Part shown: piece by piece, positions 19,856 to 28,647 of the stretch
Layout: every line of letters begins with the position of its first letter
Position numbering within the stretch: position 1 is the stretch's first letter
Assembly (NCBI GenBank): GCA_009909085.1
Contig: JAAANX010000172.1
Coordinates: forward strand, 1-53,966
Source: Cyanobacteria bacterium GSL.Bin1
GTDB lineage: Bacteria > Cyanobacteriota > Cyanobacteriia > Cyanobacteriales > Rubidibacteraceae
Direction: 5' to 3'
DNA length: 53,966 nucleotides
Program-made: the position numbers and the translations under genes
Notes under the pieces: model-generated
Databases searched by the model: none
Told to the model about the DNA's origin: nothing
The model's input: only the letters and a program-made list of their open reading frames with translations

Positions 19856-20931
19856 TATTTCCCTGCTGCAAAAATAGAAGAATTTTGAGAAGCAAACATC
19901 AAATTTGCTAATTTATAAGCCAGCCTAGCCCCAACATTGGCATCCCATTCATCCTCAGGATCATTGAGATTAGGAGAAACTTCACATAAATCAAAACCGA
20001 TAATTTGTTTCCCTGCTTGAACCAACATTTCTAGCAAATAAATCGCCTGATTAAAATCTAACCCGCCAGGCACCGGTGTTCCCGTATGAGGGCAAAATTG
20101 CGGGCTTAAACCATCCACATCAAAGCTAATATAAATCTTCTCAGGTAAACTAGTTATAATTTCTCGACATTGCTCGGCCCAAACATAACCGTGATAAGCT
20201 TTTTCTTTTAATTGCCAATCAGTAAACCATTGCACGCGCTGATCTGCTTTTGCTCTTTCTATTTCTCCTCGTGAAAAATCTCGAATTCCCACTTGAATTA
20301 AATGAGAAATTCCAGATAATTGGAGCACGTTATACATAATTGATGCATGAGAATAAGTAAATCCTTCGTAAGTATTTCTTAAATCAGCATGAGCATCAAT
20401 TTGTAAAATTCCATAGCAACCATATTTTTCAGTTAATGCTTTTATAAAGCCTAAAGGAACACTATGATCACCGCCAATTAAACCAATTAATTTATTTTGC
20501 TTTAGCAAGGAACTCGTTTCTTCATAAACCCATTGATTTAAACGATCAGACGCGTGATTGACTTCTCTTAATTGCGCTTGGATTGCTTGATCTTGAAAAT
20601 GACCTCCTGCTTCTTGATATTCAATCACCTGTTTAGCAACTGTTCGCGTTTGATCATTTTTTGCCAATAGTTCTGTATTGACTGGTCTTGTATAATGCCC
20701 AATTTTCCATGCTTCAGAAACATAAGAGTCAGTTGGTTCTAGTTGTATAGAAGCATCAATAATCGCTTGCGGTCCTCTTGCTGTTCCTTCGCTGTAAGAG
20801 GTTGTGACATCCCAAGGAACTGGATGAAAAATAATTTTTGCTTCCTCTGAAGAGTAAGGATAGCCTAAAAATTGACCGTTTGGCCGAGAAATATCATCGG
20901 GATCAATAAAATTTGTAGAGAACTTTTTCAT
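19855..20931 (-). CDS. speB: agmatinase/arginase-family ureohydrolase
   Basis: Binuclear manganese ureohydrolase. Metal ligands are visible as GGDHSVPLG (His156), DAHADLR (Asp179, His181, Asp183) and SFDVDGLSP (Asp271, Asp273). At 358 residues it is longer than typical agmatinases, with an extra N-terminal 40 residues and an insertion around 95-135. It is upstream of, and overlaps by one base with, the PLP decarboxylase, which supports a role in agmatine hydrolysis to putrescine and urea. Other guanidino substrates are possible, because some cyanobacterial homologues act on different guanidino compounds. Confidence 0.82.
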   Translation of the reverse strand: MKKFSTNFIDPDDISRPNGQFLGYPYSSEEAKIIFHPVPWDVTTSYSEGTARGPQAIIDASIQLEPTDSYVSEAWKIGHYTRPVNTELLAKNDQTRTVAKQVIEYQEAGGHFQDQAIQAQLREVNHASDRLNQWVYEETSSLLKQNKLIGLIGGDHSVPLGFIKALTEKYGCYGILQIDAHADLRNTYEGFTYSHASIMYNVLQLSGISHLIQVGIRDFSRGEIERAKADQRVQWFTDWQLKEKAYHGYVWAEQCREIITSLPEKIYISFDVDGLSPQFCPHTGTPVPGGLDFNQAIYLLEMLVQAGKQIIGFDLCEVSPNLNDPEDEWDANVGARLAYKLANLMFASQNSSIFAAGK

Positions 20932-20980
20932 AAAGAAAAAAGTTAGCGTATTTGGATTGAAAGAAATTGTAACGATCAGC

Positions 20981-22738
20981 CTAAAATGAAGATTTTAGTA
21001 TGGGTTGTCCATTTTGATAAAAAGGACGGAGGGACTGTATAACTGCACCGACAACCTGGGTTAATCCTTGTTCCTCATTAAAATGTCGAGCGGTTGCATA
21101 TAATCGGCTTTCTAGTTCAGTTAAACTCGGAAACATTTCTATGACTTGTTTCAGTAAACTATCGAGTTGATGGCTCATCATTAAAGACCAATCTTGTTCA
21201 TTAAACTCGATTTTATAATAGAGCATCGAAAATAATAAAATCTTAATCCGAAGCGGAGTGGTATAGCGAGTGATTTCATAGCGGAGATCAAATAAACTGC
21301 AATAATTTTTTGTCTCTTCTGCAATTTGTTGTTCTGCTGTTGCTGGAGATTGATGAGAATTTGTGTTTACACTGGAGTTTATTGATTCTAAGGCTTGTGC
21401 TTGAGACGCTTGTTGATGCTCTTCTCGTAATTGTTGGGAGATTACTAAACTATTTGAATGATCCTCTTGTTGAATATTCGTATAACCCGTAGAAGCACCT
21501 GTTTGATCTGAGCCCTCTCCTCTAATTTCAGTAACTTTTGAAGAAAGCCCATCATCATGATCATTGTCTACTAAAGGTTTTGACGACTCATATAGCAATT
21601 TCACTTCATTAATAATTGCATTAGCAACAATTTGATATTTATCTTTCTTATTTAAAGTCTTAACCACATCATTGATACATTGACTAAACGCATCTAAACT
21701 CGTTTCTCTTTGACAAAGTTCTTGTATTAAAAACTTAGTCCGATATTGGGAAAGGATATGAGGACTATTTTCCCAACGGTGCATATAGGCGCAGAAGAGT
21801 AATTTTTTGATACGCGTAATTTCTGGATTTTTTTTCAAACTACGAACAATTTGATCAAGTGGAGATAGGATTGGTTTTTGGTTATTAGTAAGAGGGAGTG
21901 ATCCAGTAGAAAAATTTTTGAAGTAAGGGGTTAAATCACGAATAACATCGACAACAGTTTGATAGCGATCGCGCGCATTCCATTTCACCATCCGGCTTAA
22001 AATGTTGGCGAACTCATCATCAACATTCACTAAATGCCGCCATAACAATTCTCCTGTTTTTGGATCGTCCTTGAGTCGTTTAGGCGCCATTCCGCTTAAT
22101 CCTTGAATAACGATTTTTCCCAAGGCATAAATATCACTGTTATATGATGGTCTTCCTCCCTGCTGCTCAATTGGCATGTAAGCAGGAGTGCCAATGGCAA
22201 CTGTAAATTCCGAATCTTCTTTTTCTTCATCATACAGGGTGGCAATTTTTTTCACTGAACCAAAATCAATCAGGACTAGTTTATGATCACTCTTACGCCG
22301 GATAATATTTTCTGGTTTGAGATCACGGTGAATCACTTTATTTTCATGAATAAAACGTAAAATCTCAAGGGTATCTTGAAGAAAAATAATTGCCTTTTCT
22401 TGGGTCCAAACGGGTCCTTCTTTCAGTTCTTTTGATAATAAGTCGCCCTCAATATACTCTTGGACTAAATAAAATTGTTCATTTTCTTCAAAATGAGCTT
22501 TCAGTTCGGGAATTTGCGGATGACTGCCAATACGAGCCAGAACCGCCGCCTCTAAGTTAAACAGACGCCTTGCTGTTTGTAACATCCAAGGTTCTTTGGC
22601 TTGAGGCTTGAGTTGTTTCACTACGCACCAAGGATGTCCTGGAAAGTCACAATCTTGAGCCAGAAAGGTTTGACCAAATCCCCCCACCCCCAATTCTTGA
22701 ACAATATAATAGCGATTGCGTAGCTTGGTTCCCAACAT
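20981..22738 (-). CDS. Ser/Thr protein kinase with duplicated C-terminal helical domain
   Basis: Eukaryote-type kinase of 585 residues. The catalytic domain (about 10-272) has the glycine loop LGVGGFGQTF, Lys41, HRDLKPEN (Asp139) and DFG (Asp158). No membrane helix is seen, so it is probably cytosolic. After it come two similar helical blocks (about 300-388 and 490-577) that align on RIKKLLF/RIKILLF, ELCQ.../QVIEMFPSL and a final LLYES or PFYQNGQP. A polar, Gln/Ser-rich linker (about 390-485) separates them. The gene has its own transcription unit. Targets are unknown. Confidence 0.9.
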   Translation of the reverse strand: MLGTKLRNRYYIVQELGVGGFGQTFLAQDCDFPGHPWCVVKQLKPQAKEPWMLQTARRLFNLEAAVLARIGSHPQIPELKAHFEENEQFYLVQEYIEGDLLSKELKEGPVWTQEKAIIFLQDTLEILRFIHENKVIHRDLKPENIIRRKSDHKLVLIDFGSVKKIATLYDEEKEDSEFTVAIGTPAYMPIEQQGGRPSYNSDIYALGKIVIQGLSGMAPKRLKDDPKTGELLWRHLVNVDDEFANILSRMVKWNARDRYQTVVDVIRDLTPYFKNFSTGSLPLTNNQKPILSPLDQIVRSLKKNPEITRIKKLLFCAYMHRWENSPHILSQYRTKFLIQELCQRETSLDAFSQCINDVVKTLNKKDKYQIVANAIINEVKLLYESSKPLVDNDHDDGLSSKVTEIRGEGSDQTGASTGYTNIQQEDHSNSLVISQQLREEHQQASQAQALESINSSVNTNSHQSPATAEQQIAEETKNYCSLFDLRYEITRYTTPLRIKILLFSMLYYKIEFNEQDWSLMMSHQLDSLLKQVIEMFPSLTELESRLYATARHFNEEQGLTQVVGAVIQSLRPFYQNGQPILKSSF

Positions 22739-22961
22739 AGCTTTTTTTTGTCTGTTTCCATCTCAACTATGGTCAATTAACCGCTCAGTTGCGTTTTTAG
22801 ACTCTCTGACGATCTCAACTAATCTCATTACTGTGATGCGTGCAGAATGATTTTGAGTGGCACTAATCCTATGGTAGTTATTTCAATGATATCGATGACT
22901 AAATCTTAACATTTTGATGAACTTTAAAGCTGTTATTTAAATCACTTTAATCAATAAAATC

Positions 22962-23423
22962 ATGTTGAAAGTTGTCTTATACGAACCTCAAATTCCCCCC
23001 AATACAGGAAATATCGCTCGCACCTGTGCTGCAACTCAGACGGAGCTTCATCTCGTTGGTCAATTAGGATTCGATATTAGCGATCGCGCTGTCAAACGAG
23101 CGGGGCTGGATTACTGGCCCTATGTCGATTTACACCAGCATCCCGACTGGCGGACTTTCATGGCGATCAAAAATCAACAAGGAGGTCGCTTGATTGCCTT
23201 TAGTGTCAAAGGACAATCGTCTCATCTGAGTTACACATTCCAACCCCAAGATTGGCTGTTGTTTGGCCAAGAGAATAAGGGATTACCTTCAGCAATTATG
23301 GCAAGTTGTGACCAAATTTTAAGGATTCCGATGTCTCATCCCAAGGTACGGAGTCTCAACTTATCGGTAAGTGTGGCGGTTGGTTTATATGAAGCGAAAC
23401 GACAAATTGGTGATTTTACTTAA
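22962..23423 (+). CDS. trmL: tRNA (cytidine/uridine-34-2'-O)-methyltransferase
   Basis: SPOUT-fold methyltransferase that modifies the wobble ribose of tRNA-Leu isoacceptors. The 153-residue length and motifs fit TrmL: PQIPPNTGNIARTCAA at the N-terminus, LLFGQENKGLP, and the knot region IPMSHPKVRSLNLSVSVAV. No neighbour on the same strand is close enough to suggest an operon. The upstream 22739-22961 spacer holds no other feature I recognise. Confidence 0.93.
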   Translation: MLKVVLYEPQIPPNTGNIARTCAATQTELHLVGQLGFDISDRAVKRAGLDYWPYVDLHQHPDWRTFMAIKNQQGGRLIAFSVKGQSSHLSYTFQPQDWLLFGQENKGLPSAIMASCDQILRIPMSHPKVRSLNLSVSVAVGLYEAKRQIGDFT

Positions 23424-23752
23424 GTTAATTTTCTAGACTTTACTAGAATTTATTTGTGATTTATAGAAAATATAAAGATGCTTCAAATCATTTTTTTTGG
23501 AATTGAATAAATTAATTGAAAAAACTCGAAAACAGTTTATTATGGGCTTGTGCTTTTATAGAAACTGAGCAAAATAACTTATCTAGTCACAGAATCTACT
23601 GGAATCTAACTTCAGTAACTGCTGCGACTCCTGATTAACCTTACTCTCAAATCAAATCATCATCTAGCAGAAGCGATCAGAGATGCTGTTAATCAACCCA
23701 CCGCCCATTCAACTACAGACAACTTTTATTCTCAATATTTAAGGCAGAGCAA
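23424..23752. other. AT-rich spacer without a recognised gene
   Basis: About 330 bp between trmL and the peptidase gene. Only very short frames are present, and I recognised no riboswitch core, tRNA or repeat. It probably carries the peptidase promoter and leader. Confidence 0.5.
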
Positions 23753-23759
23753 AAGGAGG
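23753..23759 (+). promoter_or_regulatory. strong ribosome-binding site fixing a TTG start
   Basis: AAGGAGG followed after five bases by TTG at 23765 supports this rare start for the LysM/M23 gene. Confidence 0.7.
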
Positions 23760-23764
23760 TTTTC

Positions 23765-25042
23765 TTGAAGTATTTACTGAATCGTATTCGTTGTTTATCC
23801 TTACCTTGGCTCGTCTCTCGTCCTCAGATGGCTTCCCTGACCCTTCCTATCCTAGCCATTTCTGCAGTCGCAGAACCAGTAGGAGCTTGGCAAAAAAAAG
23901 CTAGTGTGAGTCATCCGGACTCCCGAGTGAACGTCGGGAGCTTGCGGATGAGCGTTGGTCAACCAGGCGAATTCGAAGCGATTTCCCCACAGTTGACAAT
24001 TCAGCCGATTACTTATCACCAAATCCAACCGGGAGATACCCTGTGGGAATTGGCTCAAAAGTATGATATTTCTACTCGTGAGCTAGCAGAATATAATGCA
24101 ATCACAACCCAAGACTTGCTCCAAATTGGCGAGACTTTAGAAATTCCCTTACCTCAGAATCTAGCTCAACAAGAGCCTCAATTGCTCAATTTTCGCTCAG
24201 GAGCCATTGGAGGAGCTATTTCCTCGGATCATTCAGAAAATATTGTCTTAGAATCTTTTGTTGAGGAAACATCAATTTCTCCTGTGCCTCGTGTGATTAA
24301 TCAGGACACACTTGCGCCAAGAGAGGAAAGTGAAAATTCATTATCACAAGTCCCGATTCAACAATTTCTAGCTGATGTTCAAAAATTACAGGCTAACTAT
24401 GAAAAAGAGCCTGTGGAACCATTAGAGGGAAGCGATTTAGAGTGGAGTAGTCATTCAGAAGGCGATCATCAAGGCAAAGTTTTCTCTCCAGTCGAATCAT
24501 CTGAATCATCTCCTAGCTCCTATCCCAATTCACTTGCCACCGCTCCAATTAAGGTTGAGTTTTATAATCCCTCATTGTCTGCACCCATTGGCGAAATGGT
24601 AAGCCCAGAATTGCCTCCTCTCTCTTCTCCCGAACAATATCTTCCGAGTCACCCTCAAAAATTTGATGGCTATATTTGGCCAGCAGAAGGGGTTTTCACT
24701 TCTGGATATGGGATGCGATGGGGCAGAATGCACCGGGGCATTGATATTGCTGCTCCCATTGGGACTCCAATTTTGGCGGCTGCTCCGGGAGAAGTGGTGG
24801 TTGCCGGTTGGCATAATGGTGGCTATGGTAATCTTGTCAAACTAAAGCATCCTGACGGCAGTTTGACTCTCTATGCCCACAATAATAAAGTTTTGGTGCA
24901 GAAAGGGCAGGAAGTCGATCAGGGACAACAAATTGCTGAAATGGGCAGTACCGGACGCAGTACGGGTCCCCATTTACATTTTGAAATTCATCCTGCTGGA
25001 ACAGGTGCAAAAAATCCGTTAGCTTATTTGCCAAAACGTTGA
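23765..25042 (+). CDS. LysM-M23 peptidoglycan endopeptidase
   Basis: Exported murein-binding protein of 425 residues. The start is TTG behind a near-perfect ribosome-binding site. The N-terminus has a basic stretch and a hydrophobic segment (about 22-38) that may act as a signal or anchor. A LysM domain follows (about 84-128: YHQIQPGDTLWELAQKY, GETLEIP), then a long Ser/Glu/Pro-rich linker, then an M23 peptidase domain (about 305-420) with HRGIDIAAP and HLHFEIH zinc motifs. With both zinc motifs intact it could be active, in contrast to the NlpD/EnvC activators. A terminator follows. Confidence 0.93.
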   Translation: MKYLLNRIRCLSLPWLVSRPQMASLTLPILAISAVAEPVGAWQKKASVSHPDSRVNVGSLRMSVGQPGEFEAISPQLTIQPITYHQIQPGDTLWELAQKYDISTRELAEYNAITTQDLLQIGETLEIPLPQNLAQQEPQLLNFRSGAIGGAISSDHSENIVLESFVEETSISPVPRVINQDTLAPREESENSLSQVPIQQFLADVQKLQANYEKEPVEPLEGSDLEWSSHSEGDHQGKVFSPVESSESSPSSYPNSLATAPIKVEFYNPSLSAPIGEMVSPELPPLSSPEQYLPSHPQKFDGYIWPAEGVFTSGYGMRWGRMHRGIDIAAPIGTPILAAAPGEVVVAGWHNGGYGNLVKLKHPDGSLTLYAHNNKVLVQKGQEVDQGQQIAEMGSTGRSTGPHLHFEIHPAGTGAKNPLAYLPKR

Positions 25043-25067
25043 TTGTCTCGAAGAGATTACTTTCAAT

Positions 25068-25110
25068 AAAGTAGAGGTATTCATCAGTGTGAATGTCTCT
25101 ACTTTTGTTT
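25068..25110 (+). terminator. terminator after the LysM-M23 gene
   Basis: AAAGTAGAG pairs with CTCTACTTT and the stem extends through a G-T-rich inner part; TTTTGTTTT follows. It lies 25 bp after the stop. Confidence 0.7.
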
Positions 25111-25159
25111 TATGGGGCTTAAAGAAAACCGCTCAATTTAAAGTTTTAATCTGATCTGT

Positions 25160-26011
25160 ATGTCTAAATTACCGCAAATCGATTGTATTTATACCGATGG
25201 TGCTTGCACTGGAAATCCTGGACCTGGCGGTTGGGGAGCTGTCTTTTATTTTGAAGATGGTTCAGTTTATGAAATAGGAGGGGCTGAGCAGGAAACGACA
25301 AATAATCGGATGGAAATGCAAGCCGCGATCGCGTCATTAGAATTATGGCAAGCCAGTGAACAACGTCAGCCGGTGACCCTCTACAGTGACAGTCAATATC
25401 TGATTAAAGGGTTGACCCAATGGATCAAAGGATGGAAAAAAAAGGGCTGGAAAACAGCAACCGGGAAAGCGGTACTCAACCGAGACCTCTGGACCACTCT
25501 CGACGCACTCAATGACCCTCTGATCCGTTGGGAACACGTGCGCGGTCATGAAGGAATCGCCGGCAATGAACGATGTGACGCGATCGCGCGCGCTTTTGCC
25601 GCTGGACAACACCCCCCTTTAAAGAAAAATTTAGAATTTCCCGTTCTGGCTAACTCCGATACCGTAATTAGTGTTAACAAAACGATACAATCAGAAGCGC
25701 CTGCCAGAATACCAACTTCGGATGAAATCGATATGCAAGAACTAGAGGAACGCACACTAGAAGATTCTCGCCTTGTGCAAGGGGATCGCATGGAAGGACT
25801 CACTCATTTGATCGAATCCCTGAGAATTGCCGATGAAATTGCCGAAAAAGGCTACCTCATCAGTAGTTCGGAACTCGCTGATTTAATGAATGTCAATGCA
25901 AGCGCCGTTACCAGTAGAGGGAATCACTGGTCTTGGCGTAATTGGGTGGTTTCCCGAGTGCGACGGGAAGGAAACCAAATCCTGTGGCAATTAGAGCGAG
26001 CAGAGGGTTAA
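25160..26011 (+). CDS. rnhA: ribonuclease HI with C-terminal extension
   Basis: Endonuclease that cuts the RNA strand of RNA-DNA hybrids. The RNase HI domain (about 6-150) has the four acidic active-site positions: YTDGACTGNPG (Asp), NNRMEMQAA (Glu), YSDSQYL (Asp) and the C-terminal NERCDAIA (Asp). The basic protrusion around GWKKKGWKTATGK is present. A further ~130 residues contain a helical domain (about 200-275) of the kind seen on cyanobacterial RNase HI. The stop codon overlaps the stop of the convergent cruG. Confidence 0.95.
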   Translation: MSKLPQIDCIYTDGACTGNPGPGGWGAVFYFEDGSVYEIGGAEQETTNNRMEMQAAIASLELWQASEQRQPVTLYSDSQYLIKGLTQWIKGWKKKGWKTATGKAVLNRDLWTTLDALNDPLIRWEHVRGHEGIAGNERCDAIARAFAAGQHPPLKKNLEFPVLANSDTVISVNKTIQSEAPARIPTSDEIDMQELEERTLEDSRLVQGDRMEGLTHLIESLRIADEIAEKGYLISSSELADLMNVNASAVTSRGNHWSWRNWVVSRVRREGNQILWQLERAEG

Positions 26012-27195
26012 TATAATCGTCCTCGCCATTGTTTCGGACGTTGACTGGCTGATAGGAAAATCCGTAACACCGCCCCCAGATCAGCCAAAGGGGATAGCCA
26101 AAATACCCAAGAAGCAGAGGTGGCAGTGCGATCATAAGACGGGGAGACCGCAAATAATAAGCCGATGCGCACGCATAACAATCCCCCATTCAGTCCCCCC
26201 ATGAGGAGAAACATCAAGTTCGTTTCTCCCTTCAATAATCCGACAAGAAAACCCAGGAATAAGGGTAAGGGTAGTGCTTGCAGCACCAACAATAACCACA
26301 GCTCAAGCAACAAGAGGCTTGGTGTCGAAGCATCTTTGAGATCAAGAGAACGCCCCCACTCTTGCCAGGTTTCTTTCATCCCTTCATACATTCTGACTTT
26401 GATGACATTTGCCCCATCTAAAAAGCCAACTCGATAGCCTTGACACGCTGCATACCGCGCGAGGGTTACATCATCGCAAAATGATGCTTTCGCTGCACTA
26501 TAACCGCCTAGCGCCGAAAGCACTTCCCGCCGAGCCAAAAAACACTGTCCATTCGCCATGACCCGGTCTGGGGGATGAGGACGTACACCAGCCACATCAA
26601 AGCGATAGAGTAACGTCATAAGTAACGCCGGTTGTAGCCACCATTCTCCTGGTGATTTCAGCTTAAATTGAGGCGATAAAGATAAGACATCGTATCCTTG
26701 CGCATTGGCAGTGGCAATGAGGGCAGCCACAAGACCAGATTGCGGCTGGGTATCGGCATCGATGCCTAAAATCCAGTCACTTTTTTCAGAACTCGCTAAA
26801 AAACCATTATGGAGCGCCCAAGGACGACCCACCCAGTCTGCAGGTAAGGGATCATCTCTGAGTAAACGAAATCGCGGATCATGCTGTTGCGCTTGCTTCA
26901 CTAACTCAGGGGTCCCATCCGTGGAATGGCTATCCACCACTAAAATTTCCCGTACTTCATAGCCTTGCTGGCTTAATCCTTTTAAGCAGGGAGAAATGCG
27001 AGAGGCTTCATTTAAGGTCGGGACGACAATGCTCACTGTTCCCAACTGTTCGGGAGTCGTCGGTCTTGGTGCAAGCGGAGGCAGCCGTTTTGCCCCTTTG
27101 AGTAAACGAGAGAGAAAAATCAATGTTGCCGGGACTTGGAGGAGAATCAGTAAAAAAATTCCCGCCAGCCCAGCTGTTTCTAAATTAACTGTCAT
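26008..27195 (-). CDS. cruG: carotenoid 2'-O-glycosyltransferase CruG-like
   Basis: Membrane-anchored family 2 glycosyltransferase of 395 residues. An N-terminal helix (about 8-28) precedes the GT2 domain (VSIVVPTLNEASRISP, the DSHSTDGTPE and GIDADTQPQ acidic motifs), and three to four C-terminal helices follow (about 295-375). Its upstream neighbour is cruF; in Synechococcus PCC 7002 CruF hydrates the psi end of carotenoids and CruG adds the sugar at C-2' to make myxoxanthophyll. The assignment rests mainly on this pairing and the GT2 architecture. The sugar donor is not predictable. Confidence 0.83.
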   Translation of the reverse strand: MTVNLETAGLAGIFLLILLQVPATLIFLSRLLKGAKRLPPLAPRPTTPEQLGTVSIVVPTLNEASRISPCLKGLSQQGYEVREILVVDSHSTDGTPELVKQAQQHDPRFRLLRDDPLPADWVGRPWALHNGFLASSEKSDWILGIDADTQPQSGLVAALIATANAQGYDVLSLSPQFKLKSPGEWWLQPALLMTLLYRFDVAGVRPHPPDRVMANGQCFLARREVLSALGGYSAAKASFCDDVTLARYAACQGYRVGFLDGANVIKVRMYEGMKETWQEWGRSLDLKDASTPSLLLLELWLLLVLQALPLPLFLGFLVGLLKGETNLMFLLMGGLNGGLLCVRIGLLFAVSPSYDRTATSASWVFWLSPLADLGAVLRIFLSASQRPKQWRGRLY

Positions 27196-27354
27196 TAACT
27201 ACATTATTGAACAAATTTGAACATTACTTGGCGAGTGCCAAATAACGCAATCATACCGCGCTGTTGGGGGTGACAAGGAGGCATTTTAATTGTTAAGTGC
27301 TCATTGCTAACTGACACCTTGCCACCTTCTGTTCTCAATTACCGCTGCCAAGCC

Positions 27355-28272
27355 CTATAACTGAGCAACAGACACAGCATTTTGTTCATGTTCTTCAGTG
27401 GAAACCATTGTGGATTGAGTGACACTCGGTGTAATCCAGTACAGTAATGAACAGGGAATAACCGCAAATACTAAGCCGATAACAACCGGGATCCAAATTC
27501 CGCCAGCGAGACTGAGAACTGCGCCAAACAAAATATTAAAGAAATAAATTGCAAAGGGAAGTGCTAGATGACGACGCACTAAAGCTAAGGGTTGATTTCC
27601 CCAAAAGAGATGAGCGGTCGTCATGAAAATCACGCCCGTGATAAACCAACCGGCAAAGTTTTGATAGGGCATCCCAAAGAAGGCACCCGGTTGTTCCCAT
27701 ACCCAAAACGGAACATCGGTTTGACTCATTGCAGGATCAAGGACAAAATCCCAGAAGGTGAGGAGTAACGAACCGATCGCGATCGCGCCAACGCTGCGCA
27801 CCCAACTTGGTAAAGGACGACTTTCTAAACCAACACGAGCAATCAAATAAGTACAAAATCCTACATAAAACCAAGATAAAGGAATTGTAAACGGAACTAA
27901 ATCCGCAATTTTATAGCCTAATCCACTTAAATAACGATATTCACCGAAAGGAAAGCCAGTGCTGGTTCCGAGCAGTTCACTCGCTAAAGAAAGACTGATC
28001 GCTGGCACCATAAAGGTGAGCAAGCGTCTGGCACCCAAAATTTGATAGCCATAAAAGGCGACAGCACCTGCACCCAGTAACATATAAACCACGCCACCGC
28101 CAGCCATCGAGTAGCGAAAAGCCACTTGTCCAATGGGTGGCAGACTGGCAATGAATTCCCCATTGGGCAAGACCAAAACTAAACCGGCAAGGCCAAAAAG
28201 CATGGCCAAGATATGACCAATCAGCATTCCTGTTGCCGGGGAGAACCCGCTGCCATATTGTTGTAATTTCAT
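27355..28272 (-). CDS. cruF: carotenoid 1',2'-hydratase CruF
   Basis: Multi-spanning membrane protein (about eight helices in 305 residues) of the CruF carotenoid hydratase family, which adds water to the psi end of gamma-carotene-type intermediates in myxoxanthophyll synthesis. Characteristic blocks are SELLGTSTGFPFGEYRY, PLSWFYVGF and the DFVLDPAM motif. The frame is open from 28299, but ATG 28272 has an AAGGAAG site seven bases ahead. cruG follows on the same strand after 159 bp, so the two form a likely operon for the outer-membrane carotenoid glycoside. Confidence 0.88.
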   Translation of the reverse strand: MKLQQYGSGFSPATGMLIGHILAMLFGLAGLVLVLPNGEFIASLPPIGQVAFRYSMAGGGVVYMLLGAGAVAFYGYQILGARRLLTFMVPAISLSLASELLGTSTGFPFGEYRYLSGLGYKIADLVPFTIPLSWFYVGFCTYLIARVGLESRPLPSWVRSVGAIAIGSLLLTFWDFVLDPAMSQTDVPFWVWEQPGAFFGMPYQNFAGWFITGVIFMTTAHLFWGNQPLALVRRHLALPFAIYFFNILFGAVLSLAGGIWIPVVIGLVFAVIPCSLLYWITPSVTQSTMVSTEEHEQNAVSVAQL

Positions 28273-28456
28273 TAAAGTTTCTTCCTTGTATTGATACAAC
28301 TGGTTAAATGATAAAAAGGTTTGGTTGAGAGAATAGCACTCAAGTTAAACTGAGGCTGATCGACAAATATTAATTAATAGTTTACAAAAATTTACAAAAA
28401 ATGTTGCAAGTTTAGCGAAAATCTTTTATTTACTCCCGGTTAATCCCAAGGCTTTT

Positions 28457-28600
28457 GTGAATGAAGGCAAAAGACCGGAGCCCTTCCTTTCTGATTGGCA
28501 GTGGGGGCCCATCGGGAAAATCGTTAAAATCAAAGCAACTGTGCGGAATCAGATCGCCGCAACTCCTGAACAGTTACTGGTTCTTGGTGAGTGGTTGTAG
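28457..28600 (+). CDS. 47-residue small ORF, unknown (unlisted)
   Basis: A GTG at 28457, five bases after AAGG, opens a 47-codon frame ending in TAG. The peptide contains PEPFLSDWQWGPIGKIVKIK and then ATVRNQIAATPEQLLVLGEW, a composition that looks like real protein and unlike the AT-rich spacer around it. The frame stays open upstream to 28349 without another good start, so it could also be the tail of a decayed longer gene. It lies in the cruF-GNAT divergent spacer. I do not recognise the family. Confidence 0.5.
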   Translation: MNEGKRPEPFLSDWQWGPIGKIVKIKATVRNQIAATPEQLLVLGEWL

Positions 28601-28647
28601 TCGATTGAGTCATCTCTAATGCAAAACCTATTAAATAATAGATCAAA

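Noticed and set aside
23424-23752. c-di-AMP riboswitch upstream of the LysM/M23 gene
   Set aside because: Such riboswitches are often found before cell-wall enzymes, but the spacer is AT-rich and lacks the conserved G/C-rich core.
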